64,000 nucleotides of DNA, taken from positions 2,402,001 to 2,466,000 of the forward strand of contig JAJTWR010000341.1 in assembly GCA_021613335.1 (NCBI GenBank), given 5' to 3'. Origin of the DNA: Whitmania pigra (lineage: Eukaryota; Annelida; Clitellata; Hirudinida; Haemopidae). Below, one piece after another: positions 11,801-22,436 of the stretch; positions within the stretch are counted from its first letter, which is position 1; every line of letters begins with the position of its first letter. The notes under the pieces are model-generated. The model was not told the DNA's origin. It was given only the letters and a program-made list of their open reading frames with translations, and ran no database searches. The position numbers and the translations under genes are program-made.

Positions 11801-13088
11801 TTCGGAAATAATTAAAAATTCGATTTTATTATTTAAAGTTTTAAAATTTAATAACTGCATTGGTGCAAGTGTTTGTATATCTAAAGTTGATTAATATTTT
11901 TAATTTATTGGAATAAGCTGCCGTCTTATTGCCGATGCGAATATTTTCAAATTTGCAGATTTTTTTTTAGAGATTGATTTAAATTGATTGAAATTTATTA
12001 CGTTAGTCCCTTGAAATCATAGGAATGGGTGGGACGGATTGTACGACGATCTCAAACGAGTTCTTAAAATATGGGAAGTCATGCATTGATTGTGTTTGTT
12101 AAAGTTGCTCAGATGGTTGTGAAAACGACCCGTCAAACAGCAGAAATCAAGGATAGAAAATGCGGTTTAGTTTATTAAAGAGTTCGCGCGCGCATTCGCA
12201 AAATGACATAAAAACTCGAAGAAGCGTTTGATGTCACTTGTGAGTGTAATTTTCAAAGAAAATATCAGTTCGAATTAAACATAACATCTTTTAATAAGGG
12301 TCTTCGCCTGGATATGGTAAGAGTGGTGGCTTAAGTAGGCAAATAACCGACAGAAACATCGCCTGATGTTTCCCACCTCGCCAGAACATAAGGAGTTTTG
12401 ACAAAAACGTTCGGTGACATTGGCGCTCCTTTGATGATTTACTGTCGATAAGCTCCTTGACAGGAGTTTCCTCTTACTTGCACATTATTTAGTTTTGTTT
12501 TTTAGCGATGCCCTTTCACATTCGGTAATGTTAGTAATTATTTTTAAAAAAGCTATTAAATTATAAAAACAATTATAGCATCCGGAAATGTCTAAGTAAT
12601 TGCCTCAATTATTTTCTATCTAGGGTGAGGAAATTGTATTAGTGACGGTGGTATTACGATGAAGACGTTCTCAACATATCCAGAAAACTAATTTAAGTTA
12701 TTTAATCCTTCATTCTGTCAATAAGGACTCACCTGGAGATTGGTATAATTATTGATGAGTTCAAGGACGAATCTGTTTTCTTGTTCAGATGAAATGCCTA
12801 CCAAGTCCCAGCCGTCGTTAAGGCACATCTGACGTGCCTCGTACACGGAGTTGAAGGTCGACGGTTTTGAGATGACCTTGAAGCAACGACCATTGAACGA
12901 AGAAAAGATACAGTTCGACCCTGTTCAAAAGTCAACCCGAATGACGACATTAATAATTATAAATCTATCACAATTATGCAAACTAATTTATCGTAGTATT
13001 AGAACTTGCCATCGGATTGGCTGAAATGAATGAAAATCAAATATATGAATCCTTCAAAAAAGTTTCTTTTATCTTGATTTGTCATCAT
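2636..13088 (-). CDS. Selectin-like receptor: signal peptide, 2 CTLD, 4 EGF, 11 CCP, TM
   Basis: Multi-domain type I membrane protein, a likely adhesion or recognition receptor. Exons 5'->3' on the minus strand: 13010-13088 (tentative signal exon), 12733-12920, 11387-11486, 10851-11006, 10050-10234, 9506-9587, 8956-9156, 8732-8794, 8549-8662, 7993-8115, 7548-7676, 7170-7286, 6692-6892, 6270-6455, 5835-6017, 5395-5577, 5009-5200, 4695-4889, 4438-4632, 3938-4129, 3632-3823, 3364-3546, 3037-3237, 2636-2853. Lengths sum to 3858 nt (1285 aa) and every junction closes in phase. Modules from the linker onward are phase 1-1. Order CTLD-EGF-CCP-TM is that of vertebrate selectins, but with two lectin domains and many more sushi repeats. 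Orthology to selectins is not claimed; the same modules recur in many animal receptors. The ligand is unknown. Least certain is the first exon; the rest is strongly supported by conserved Cys/Trp spacing. Confidence 0.8.
3037..6892 (-). other. Array of eleven sushi/CCP modules, one per exon
   Basis: Eleven exons of 183-201 nt, all phase 1-1, each encode one complement-control-protein module. Each has the order Cys ... Tyr/Phe-x-Cys (as in YHCKEG, YKCNIG, YTCDAG) ... Cys ... Trp ... Cys, four cysteines and a conserved Trp before the last. Examples: residues CPPLP...W.P...C in 3037-3237 and CPELP...W...C in 5395-5577. Symmetrical phases allow modules to be skipped or duplicated without breaking frame, so isoforms with different sushi numbers are plausible (inference). 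Several modules carry N-x-S/T sequons. Confidence 0.88.
7059..7064 (-). terminator. Intronic poly(A) signal after the last EGF exon
   Basis: If the donor of exon 7170-7286 is not used, the frame continues a few codons to TAG at 7150-7152. Minus-strand AATAAA hexamers then follow at 7059-7064 and 7038-7043. This would give a soluble lectin-EGF protein lacking all sushi modules and the membrane anchor (inference). Confidence 0.4.
7170..8662 (-). other. Four EGF-like modules
   Basis: Exons 8549-8662, 7993-8115, 7548-7676 and 7170-7286, all phase 1-1, each encode an EGF-like domain with six cysteines. The pattern is C...PCxNxGxC...C.C..G..G..C; motifs seen include [16 protein letters not shown] and PCQNNGTC. 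The last one (CxSNPC...STCVN...FRCDC) starts with DTINEC, resembling calcium-binding EGFs. A 63-nt linker exon (8732-8794) joins them to the second lectin domain. Confidence 0.88.
7462..7549. repeat. 19-bp tandem repeat, five copies, overlapping a splice donor
   Basis: Five GGATTACCTAATACTGTTA-like units with exact 19-bp period (starts 7465, 7484, 7503, 7522, 7541). On the minus strand the unit reads GTAATCCTAACAGTATTAG, and the first copy is itself the 5' splice site of exon 7548-7676 (ACAG|GTAATC). Confidence 0.92.
8956..10234 (-). other. C-type lectin-like domain 2
   Basis: Three exons: 10050-10234 (starts [14 protein letters not shown], the usual N-terminal W..y..sCY), 9506-9587 (central FYLGFW in place of WIGL) and 8956-9156 (paired cysteines and ...PVGWLAC at the end). 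Intron positions and phases (0, 1, then 1) match those of the first lectin domain, so the two arose by duplication. The Ca/sugar-binding EPN/QPD and WND motifs are not evident, so carbohydrate binding cannot be assumed. The acceptor of the last exon is placed at ATAG|AT because that gives the D-x-Q-I start shared with domain 1. Confidence 0.75.
10851..12920 (-). other. C-type lectin-like domain 1
   Basis: Exons 12733-12920 ([15 protein letters not shown]..., then [15 protein letters not shown], the helix-2 region), 11387-11486 (VYIGLSD...FTWMNG, the WIGL and W.NG core) and 10851-11006 (DDRRCF...PCC...YAVC). The spacing and intron phases parallel the second domain. Both domains have an unusual PCC doublet near the C-terminus. 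As in domain 2, the canonical EPN and WND calcium ligands are not seen. Confidence 0.78.
11595..11780 (+). mobile_element. tRNA-derived SINE with L2-type tail
   Basis: The head resembles a tRNA promoter: an A box around GGCAGAATGGTTAAGTGCC and a B box GTGTTCGAAACCC at 11667-11679. It ends with AGCGCTATATAAATGG (11711-11726), the 3' tail common to L2-mobilised SINEs. It lies in the intron between the first two CTLD1 exons. Related copies are at 13400-13530 (+), 41400-41576 (-) and more decayed ones at 23640-23765 (+) and about 45330-45530 (-). Confidence 0.78.
13010..13088 (-). other. Tentative signal-peptide exon with a GC donor
   Basis: An ATG at 13088 opens 26 codons with a hydrophobic stretch ([13 protein letters not shown]). 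It ends in phase 1 at TCCGATG|GCAAGT, a textbook GC-type donor. Phase 1 is exactly what exon 12733-12920 requires (it begins with two bases completing Gly). No GT donor serves this frame. An upstream exon outside the searched stretch remains possible. Confidence 0.4.
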
Positions 13089-13184
13089 CAAGGTAATGTT
13101 TTTAATGAAACATAAAAATTAAAAGCCCAGTTAAAATGGATTAAGCTATTAAATAACAAGAGATGGATTTTTCAACGCATCTGT

Positions 13185-13270
13185 GAATAACACGCAGGCG
13201 ACTGCGTCTGCCATCTGGAAGGATAAACAAGAGCGTTGTCAGTGGCAACGCGTCCCGGTAACCATTGGTT
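13185..13270. other. Small GC-rich island, unidentified
   Basis: About 85 bases stand out from the AT-rich surroundings (ACGCAGGCGACTGCGTC and GCGTCCCGG motifs). On the minus strand it holds CTTCCAG|ATGGCAGACGC, which looks like a splice acceptor before an ATG, but I could not build an exon from it. It may be an unrecognised 5' exon or a repeat fragment. Confidence 0.25.
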
Positions 13271-13399
13271 AGTCTCTTCAAGATTAGCTACGAATAATAA
13301 TCTCAATGAGAATAATGACACTTATAAATAATTGTTGTGTTTATTATTACCCCTTCTCCATATTACGTTGATAACATTGGCTTTGGAGTTAGCACAGGC

Positions 13400-13530
13400 G
13401 AATTAACAAATTAGTTGGCAGGTTTCATTCCTAGTTGCATTCTTTAATGATACCAGTCATAATGTGTCGTGTTCGAAACCCAAAACTGCTATTTAAATGG
13501 TTGACAAATATGACGCTACATAAATGAAGT
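13400..13530 (+). mobile_element. Decayed SINE, same family
   Basis: Shares with the 11595 copy the TTGGCAG start, the B box TGTCGTGTTCGAAACCC (13465-13481) and the tail GACGCTACATAAATGAAG (13512-13529). It is internally shortened. It lies upstream of the receptor gene on the opposite strand. Confidence 0.7.
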
Positions 13531-14150
13531 CATATATAATATATATACTTTATATAAATAATTATTTAAAATATTTGATGAGTTTTATAAAAAATCCATG
13601 TCGGCGATTTGATTGCGAACCAATTATCAGTTGTAATGTTCTAACATATAATTAGCCGTTATCCAGTTACCAAAATGTCTAAGTCAAGAAATTGATTTTA
13701 TTAAATGCTAACAAATAATATTTCACATCAGTGCACATCACTGATATTTTTTAAAGTAATGAATCAATTTATTTGAACTTTCAAAAACTACATAACATCA
13801 TCCTAAAGGGAAAAACTCCCGCTGTCGGTTGGCCAATTATAAATACAGTAATTTCATTGCTGACATTGCATCAAAGTACTTTGTAAATCATTAATATATT
13901 ATTAGTATATTATTAGTATATTACAAAGTTAAAAACCTCAAAGTTGGAATTTTTTATTTTTTCTTGCTTTTTATGTTTTTATAAAATATTGAAAATCGTT
14001 CTAAAATAATGTATTGGAAATAAAAGTTGCATATTACATATATTTATTATTTAAATTATTAAGTTATTATTTGAATCATTAACAATGCACAACAACGTTC
14101 AACATTATGAAGACACGACAACTTGGTAACGTTTTATTAGGCAAATGGAA
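13530..14150. other. Intergenic AT-rich spacer
   Basis: Between the 5' end of the lectin/sushi receptor and the isolated terminal-exon-like sequence at 14156. Only AT-rich sequence with short direct repeats (TATTAGTATATTAGTATATT near 13900) is visible. Confidence 0.4.
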
Positions 14151-14155
14151 AATTA

Positions 14156-14234
14156 TTATTTTATAATGAGCATGAAGTCATCATCAAAGCCAACAACTTT
14201 ATCGCTAGTAGCATCACCGTCTGCAAGGTATTTG
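14156..14234 (-). other. Orphan terminal-exon-like sequence with EF-hand-like loop
   Basis: A minus-strand acceptor (CATCCCAG|C) is followed by about 25 codons ending in TAA at 14156-14158. AATAAA lies 18 bases further on (14133-14138). The peptide contains ADGDATSDKVVGFDDDF, which resembles an EF-hand loop with Asp at alternating positions. No upstream exon of an EF-hand gene was found, so it could be an alternative last exon, a gene remnant or chance. Confidence 0.3.
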
Positions 14235-14510
14235 CTGGGATGGCATACCAACATTCACTTGATCTGTTTCATTATTAATCAAGTATTATTATATATTTTT
14301 TAATTTTTCGATCAAAAACAGTCTGAAACAAACAGTGAAAAAAGGGACATCCAAAAATATTTAAAGTCCCCATCATGACCTGGAATCTCTGAGGGAGTAA
14401 GAAGTGAACTGTAACAAAATAATTCAAACTCTGCATGTACAAGTCATCATAAATCCCTTTTCCTTATATGGCTTACAAACATTAATTTGTTTATATATGT
14501 TTTCAAAATG

Positions 14511-14512
14511 AA

Positions 14513-14541
<29 letters not shown>
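14511..14541. repeat. ATT microsatellite
   Basis: About ten perfect ATT/TTA repeats followed by imperfect ones to about 14570, in the 3' flank of the GPCR gene. Confidence 0.9.
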
Positions 14542-14545
<4 letters not shown>

Positions 14546-15040
14546 TATTATTACTATTAATATTGTTATTACTATAGTATCAAGTGACATGGATGAAATA
14601 AACCTTTAAAGTATTCTTGTCAATAACAGGAGCGAGCAACATATTTAATTGAAACTCGAAAGTTTCACAAGAATGTTTTCATGTACACGTCACCTTGATC
14701 TCGAAAAAAAGATAGATTCATTATAAATGGCATTTATTAAAGGTACAATGTTACATAATGTGAAAATCATTTTAATTAGCATAAAATTATTATAATCACC
14801 AGTACTGCGCTATACATCAGCATGCATTAGGTAACTAATATAAATATGAGCTGATAAGCTTGAGGAACAACACTTTTTATATTCATGACACTTGAATATT
14901 CACTACTTGAATGAATAAATCCACAAGAGCAACACTAGCAATAATATGATTATCTTAGCAATTGAATAAGCATTGTAGACTTCATCCTCATCTTCTTCGC
15001 ACTCCTTCGCATTTCTTCGCATTCCTTCGTGTTCATCCAA

Positions 15041-18000
15041 TCACGAGGTAACTGCAGTCGCCAGCACAGGAATGAAGCGCTGACATCGAAAGAGTTGGGC
15101 GAAATTGCGTCTGAAGGTGACGCTTAGGAACGCGTAGAGGAGGGGATTGAGGGCGCTGTTGGCGTAATTGAGGATGGTGAGGAAGTTGAACAGGAGAGCC
15201 ATGGGGCGATCGACGAATATCATTATCATCTGCATGACCCAGTAGGGGGACCAGCAAACAACGTAAGCCGTGATCACCGACATGACCATGATTGTTACTC
15301 TGCGCTTTGACCTCTTCACTGGTCGATGGAGAATTTTAATGAATAGATTTTAGATTTAAAACAACGTTGAATGATATTGATTATTGATAACTGATAAAGT
15401 AATGTAACAATTGTGTTTCCTAATACTAATTAATCTCGAATAAATAATATATCGATGTTTAATTTATCGATTACCTTGACTGGCTCCTTTGCTCCTCCCA
15501 GTTCTGGCTAATTTGACGATGACGAGAATGTAAAAGAGGCTGACCAAAGGAACGGGAATGAGAAAAGATAGAAAGAAAGCATAAAGGAGAAAAACTTTCT
15601 CATTGGCCATATCATCATTGTTGGGGTTCCAGGGAATAGTACACGAAACGTGGACTATCCACGTGATATTACTGTTATTATTACCTTGAGAAGAGTACTT
15701 CAACTCGGTGATGGGTGTCGAATAGTTGTGCGGATAGTAACATTCGTTGAGAGTTGTCATGTTGTGTTGTCCGTTCATTAAGTTATTTGCTGGTAAGAAT
15801 GAACAAAAATGTGAGATACTTTAACCACTCATTATTTTCAGCATTTCACGAGTTACGATAGCTGGACAAATTTATAATTTATAATTATTGCAATTATTTA
15901 TTTTGACTGTAATTAGATCACGATTAAATAACCTTTTTGTAGCCTAAGTTCTATCGACAATATATTTGTTTAAATTTGATAAATTGTTAAACATAAACAA
16001 AGTCTAAAGTTATTATTCAAATAAAAGCTTCAAAAAAGAAAACAATGTCTGAAAACTTGAAAATGTAGCGTCGTTCCTATTTTTAAGTTTAAAACAAATT
16101 TAAGTATAAAGATGTTTATTTTAGTAGAGTTTATCTGCTAACAATTATTCATCTTAAACATTTAAATATATGCTTTAATCTATGTAAGCACGTTCGAATT
16201 TAACTAGTAATTTAATTTAACAAATTGGAGAAAATGAGTTTAGTTCGTCTGCATCGGCAATTACACTTCGCTCTTCGATCGTGTCGATCGTTGTACAGTT
16301 ATTCGTGACAAATTCATTTCTTCATGCGACATGGCAGGTTTCTCCAGAAACGCGGAAAGTAATTCACGCTGGGCGCCTGCACTTGTTTCGTGTTCATTTT
16401 TTAGTCTGGCTTTAAATCTTCCGTAGAAAAGTGACAACACAATCAGCCTGGAAAATTTTGCATTTATTGGATAACACTGACGAGACAAGTTATGTTTCTA
16501 CTCGAAACTTACATTTATTGCATTAAACTTGCATTAGAAATAAATCAAATCATTCGAGCTTTGTCAAATAATATTTCTTATGGTCCTTTGAATAGACGAA
16601 GGTATATATTATACAGGTATAAACATTATTTTTAACCAATGACACACATACGTATATTAATGTATAACTACATAGCTGATTTTTTTTGTAGTTAATAAAA
16701 CTGTTATTTTTAGCTCCTAAAGTTGTACGATTAATTCAGCAATTCAACGAATATATCGGAAAAAAATCTTTCGAAGAACAAAGGAAATGTAATGGGACTT
16801 CCATTAAAGAATTTCATTGGAAACAAAAGAAGTGCATTCCTTTTCATCGCACTTTTCACATGGCTCTCTTCAATCTTCACTTCCAATAGTGTTTAAATTT
16901 AACGGAAGATTTGGTAGAATTAAAAAATATATAACTGGATTTCGTCACTGTGAAAATGTTGTTGAAAATTATGGGCAGTTTTGATTGGTACGATTACTGG
17001 TTATCGATGTCTCTACAATCGGCTTGTAATAAAATGAATTTAAACATTTGTGGTGAATTGTGACTAATTGTGATATATCAATTAATATATTGATTACCTT
17101 GGTAATTTAAATTACTATTCATCAGTTAACCTTCAAAATTAAGCATCTCTCTTGTTTCGACGGTGTTAGCGTAGATGAAGATGGGCATCATGACCAAGAT
17201 GGAGAGAATCCAAACCATGCCGCAAACGATCGTCGTAACCTTTCCGTTCCTATATTTCATCGATGCTGTGGCCCAACACACTGCCAAGTACCTGCATATC
17301 GTGGAGAATAATGAAGATTTTTCAAATCTTATTTCCTTTATCGTTTAAATTCACTCTAATACCGTCAAAATGTCTATATTTTTTCCAGTAAGTCAAAAAG
17401 GTTATTTTCTATAGGGGCGTTACAAAATAAAAATAAAATAGTTTTTTGCAATTTAATTACCACGATGGCGTGATTTTAAAATTTAATATCACTCAGATTC
17501 GAACCAATTGTTGGTACTTCCGGTAATTTTCAGAATTCACATTAATTTCATTAATTCTAAGAAAATTACCTCGAGATGGCTAGAATTTGAACGCAACAAC
17601 AAACAAAAACTTTGATTATTCCGCCATCGATGCTTATTTATTTTTAAAAAATTAAATAAAATTAAATTAAAAAATTAAGTAGGACTCTTGCCTGTCGGCA
17701 CTGAGCACTGTTATTGTAAAAACTCCAGCAAACCAGTTGAGTGAAGTGAGAATGTAGAAGAGCTTACAAGCCACCGATCCAAATATCCATCCCTTGAAAA
17801 ATGCCGTGGCTAAGGTGAACGGAATTCCCCAGAGGTAAAGAAAATCAGAGGCTGCCAGGTTAAACAGGTACATGTTGGTGACCGATCTCATTTGGGGAAA
17901 TCTGTTTGTTAATATAGAGGATAGTGACGATGGTGATGAATTTAATGATGGTTTAATAATGAGCGGCCTTAGGTAAAATCTTTTCATTGTCAACGATTAG

Positions 18001-18190
18001 AAATTGATTGGAGTAATACATAATATGTCGGCCATCTTTACACCCACTTGAGGATGACGAGTATGACGAGGGAGTTGCCGATCGTTCCTGCAAAGAAAAT
18101 AAGGAGATAAAGAGTTGTCATGGAAACCATGAGCGTCCTCTTTGTTCCCTCTTCCATGTCTTCCGATTGCACGCTCGATGTTGTGCACAT
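15041..18190 (-). CDS. Class A peptide GPCR, somatostatin/allatostatin-C type
   Basis: Seven-transmembrane receptor for a peptide ligand, plasma membrane, probably G-protein coupled. Five coding exons: 18048-18190, 17692-17901, 17131-17291, 15475-15789, 15041-15318; 1107 nt, 368 aa, all phases close. TM1 has GTIGNSLVILV; TM2 NLAASD (the conserved Asp); TM3 ends SADRYLAV (DRY motif, split by an intron); TM4 in 17131-17291; exon 15475-15789 holds a long glycosylatable extracellular loop 2 with two cysteines, then TM5; TM6 CWSPYW; TM7 NYANSALNPLLYAFLS (NPxxY). The TM7 motif and short basic C-terminal tail resemble somatostatin, opioid and allatostatin-C receptors. The exact ligand cannot be read from sequence. 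The intron after exon 2 uses a GC donor (GACAG|GCAAGA). Confidence 0.9.
16261..16447 (-). other. Possible alternative terminal exon inside the GPCR gene
   Basis: In the intron between the TM4 and TM5 exons, a minus-strand acceptor (TTTTCCAG|G) opens 61 codons to TAA at 16261. The peptide begins LIVLSLFYGRFKARLK and continues polar (NEHETSAGAQRE...), with codon composition richer in GC than the intron. It resembles the helix-8/C-tail of a GPCR. It starts with one base, so it fits after a phase-2 exon such as exon 2, as the normal exon 3 does. It would yield a truncated receptor. A remnant of another receptor gene is an alternative. Confidence 0.35.
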
Positions 18191-18194
18191 CTTC

Positions 18195-19195
18195 GTCGTC
18201 TTTTGAAATCAATCCATCTTCATGTCAAACATCCTGTCAAGATAAAAATTCGATCGATCAGCATTCAAGGTGCAATCAAATGGCGAAGATAAATGCGCTA
18301 AAGAGTGATGAATCTGCCGGCAGGCATTATTTATTTTCACTAGGGTCAAAAGAACTAGAGTCATTTAGACCGAGTTTTTCTTACGCGAAGAAAATAAATC
18401 ATGAAAACCTATTCGTAGGAAGCTTGATTCGGAAGTCCAAGATTCATTATGAATTACGTAAATAACCATAAGAATTACATAACGTGGTAATCAAAAAGAA
18501 ACATCAAAAAGGCTTATTTGCCTGCTCTAGCTTGTAAAAACGTGGACATTTGCTAGGAACGCGATTAGTATAAAGGATATAATGGATGTAGCGTAGTATT
18601 TTATCAACTTTTGACATCAAAAAACATCAAAATTATTTTAAACGAGTTACGAAAGCGCTTTTTCTTAAATTTTAAACTTTCACCATCGCCTTAGTTAAGT
18701 GGCTCTCCGTTGAAGATAATGCTAATTGGAAAATGGGTTATCTTCTGATAAGGTGCCATTAGCAATTTCATTCTGGACAATTTCAAAATGTGCAAACAAA
18801 TAAGGGTTGGCTTTACGAGTTTTGGAAATTAACGAGGTTATGATTAGTGGTAGTTCTCGTTCTTGAAGTATCTATTTATATTTTAATAATAATATTATTA
18901 TTATAATTATTATATTTATATTATTGTTATATTATTTATATTATATTATTTTGTGCGGAAACATTGAAGTTTCAGACGTGCTAAGTAATAAATGTGATGG
19001 CAGAGATAGGAATGAGGCAACTTTAAGATGGCGTACCAGTTAACAAACCTGTACTGATTATATAATGTAATAATTTATCGTTAATATTGCCCGTTCCACA
19101 AATATGTTCAAAATCTATTATTAGCACTGCTAGTGTGTTTGTATTTCTGAAATGGTTATTATATTTTTTAAATAAAAATCGTTTAATCGTTGTTA
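18195..19195. other. Divergent intergenic region, GPCR and CAP-like gene A
   Basis: Separates the minus-strand GPCR start (18190) from the plus-strand start of gene A (19205). It should hold both promoters. A TATAAAG at about 18570 is the only TATA-like element noticed; I could not locate the untranslated first exon of gene A. AT/TTA-rich low-complexity sequence lies at about 18880-18955. Confidence 0.35.
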
Positions 19196-19204
19196 GGTCG
19201 ACCT

Positions 19205-22200
19205 ATGGAAATGATTTATAAAGTAGTGATTCTCTGCATATTCCTGGAGTCGTCCGAAAATGTGCCGAGGGTTTATCCAAATGGGCGAGCCTTTCCTTCC
19301 GACTCTCTGAACTACGTCAAGTTTAAATTTAAAGGAGTCAATCCAAACATCGTAAGAACATTTCTCTCAATATTTTTAAAAACACTTCAATTTTAGAATA
19401 AAAACGTGATTAAGTGCGAGATTTTAATTAAATTTTTTAAATTACAATTATTTATAATAAAAGTACATATTTTCACATCAAATTGTTTTTAAGCTCCTCT
19501 AATTTTAACAAAGTAAAATAATATTTTTTTCAAAAATAAGCTAATTTGTTTCTCAAGACGTGGGACACGCAGAATTATTTAGAGGTGATGTCTGCAAATT
19601 TGTCGTCCTGCAACTACCCTCAAGGTTTGATGGACGGGTTCGCCAAGATCCCCACCAACTCTAGCTGGGTGGCCTTCATTGAATTCCAAAACTCTTCTGC
19701 AACTGCAAAACGAGATGTGGTTGAAATCCTCAACCCAGTCATTGATAAATGGCTTACCAGAAGGCGCTATCACATGCAGGTTAAATTATGTGAATACCTG
19801 AAAATTTTATTAAAAATTATAATAAAATAAAAAAAAACAAAACTGCGATTAGTTATCTTAAATTACTCGCATTTAATTCAAATTAATATTAATTAGTATA
19901 TTAATAGATATTTACATGCATATCAAAGGTTTGATAGAATGTCTGGCTTAAATAGCTTTAGGGAAGTAATTTTACTTAACATCGGTAAAACTTTGTTCAT
20001 GTGTTTTTCAAATTTTTAAATAATGGAAGGAGTTTAGGGTCTCGGAGTTTGTCGATTAAGTTTTTAAAATTATTAATAATAAATTGAAATCGCATTTCCA
20101 TAAAAAATGTCTTTCAATCAGATTTTAGGAGCCGCAAAATTTGGTTGCAGTGCGAGTCCAGGATGCGGTCAACGGGAAAACAGGATGGCAATTAGTTGCG
20201 TTTTCAGTCCTAGCAGGTTTTATGATTACTGATGGCTATTGTAGTCAAACATAATCATTTGCCAATTGTGAATTGGTGTTTAAAAAAAATTAGGCCTTTA
20301 AATTTCACTTTTAAACCTGTCGATCAAAGAGTTGCTTACAGCCCAAGTAAATATTTGTATCGGTGGATTAAATACCATTACAAATTCTTACAATTTTTTT
20401 TTTTATTTGTTTGAAAATTTTTTATAACTAAAAGGAATCATCTTAAAATAATAGTAATAATAGTTTGTGTTTAATAGTCAATATTATATCATTTTAATAT
20501 CATCAATTTTTTAATGCTATCATAGGGAAACTGTTTTCTAATGTTATAAATAATAACAGTCCAAAATATATCCACGAACCAATGGAATACGAAGACGTAA
20601 CATCTATCCAAGAACTCAATGACAGTGAGTGACCTCGATTAAATTACAACTTGTTATCAATTCACAACCAACCAATCAAACACGTGCATCAATCGACTTT
20701 TAAACCAACTAATGTAATTAATAGATTAAGAGTTCGTTGAGACACGACTGATATTTTTATTAAAAATAATGTAAAGAGTGATTAAGAATTGCGGCAATAA
20801 GGAAACAAATAACTGTAAATTATTGAGGTTAGGGTTAGGGCTAGGTTAGATTGGGTTAAGGTTAAGGTTTAGGGTTAGAGCTGATAAGGATCTAAATAAC
20901 TACATTTTGAGGATTATAACATAATAACTTTCATTTTAATTGGAAGATGTTAGGGTGAATTTATGTTGTATTATATATCTGAATGATTGTTATTTTCCTT
21001 ATTAGATCATAGTATAATAATTAAATAATTATTCATAATAGTTTGGAAGAATAGACATCATTTAAATGAACACAGTTGGCACAATGTTTGTAGCCAAATG
21101 GATGAACTCAGCACCTAATTTTTATCACGGAGAAACAGATCCATGATAAACAGATTATTTAAATGTTGTATTTAATATTTTTAAAACTTGTTATTTAGTC
21201 TAACCAAGTATTATTACGTTTCGTAAGACCTTCTTTTCTTACTTCCGTTGGGTCGTTTTACTAAAATAATAACCTGTTGTTAACTTGTAACATTTACCGA
21301 TGTAATGTTGAGATTATTTGAGTTAACAAATCAGCCGATGTTAATGCCGAACAGTGCCAACCAGTGGATCCGAACCAGTGGCTTTAACAAAAGATCAGTA
21401 TAGCAACGGCCAACTCGTAACCGGCAAGGTGGTTAATTAATATATGCATAGCATTATAAATATTTTATTGCATGTCTTTAGTTTGCAATATTATATTTAT
21501 ATTATATTATTACATATTCCGTAAATCTTATTATTATTCAAACAAAACAGAGATGGGAAAGAGGTCACTTCCTAGAAAATCTGTCTCGTCTGGAGACAAG
21601 CTGTGGCATGGTTGTGGCTGATAGTTGGAATTTCACAAACCATCTGCCTGTCATTTATGGATTGAACGCGCAGATCGCTGGCATTTTTGGCAGGAATGTA
21701 TTGGTCGATGACATCGACCTAACCATCGACGTCATACTGCCTACCATGAAGGACAAACTGGCGAGTATTTTATTCAACTAAAACATACCAATTTTCTTAT
21801 TTAAATTCTAGTTATTATTAGTTATTATCTTATTATTAGTTATTCATTAACTTTCATTTCATTTGTTGCATTTGTAATAATGTCGACTCAATCAGAAATG
21901 TTCAATACATCTTTGATCAACATGTTTTCTTAGCCACCTAACATCCAGATAGGATGCACTTACATTGCTAATTGCAACCGCGGGGATGTTGCCTGGATGG
22001 TTCTTTCCTGCCTCTACGAGGAGAGGTACTTAATTCAATAATAATTATTATTGCCACACTATTAGTTATAATTTAACGTAACGGCAAATATTGACAAATA
22101 GAAAATAATATATAAAAAAATATAGAATTAATTCATGTGCAATGTCTAAAAAAAGTTTACAGTCAAATTTGAAAATTATGCCGGCGTAATAAAACTATAT

Positions 22201-22390
22201 CAATAATTTCTGAATTGTGATCACCCCTTTTCTTTTAACGTTGTACATTCACTTGATGGTACTGTTCCTTATTGTAGGCTATTATAGAACATTAAGCAAC
22301 AACATCTATTCACATATTTATGATATGTGAAAGAGTGCATTACTCTATTACTGTAAAAATAATATATGTAATAATAATAATAATATTAAT

Positions 22391-22436
<46 letters not shown>

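Noticed and set aside
13185..13270. First exon of the receptor at the ATGGCAGACGC island
   Set aside because: The frame lacks a hydrophobic signal and gives no donor in the needed phase.
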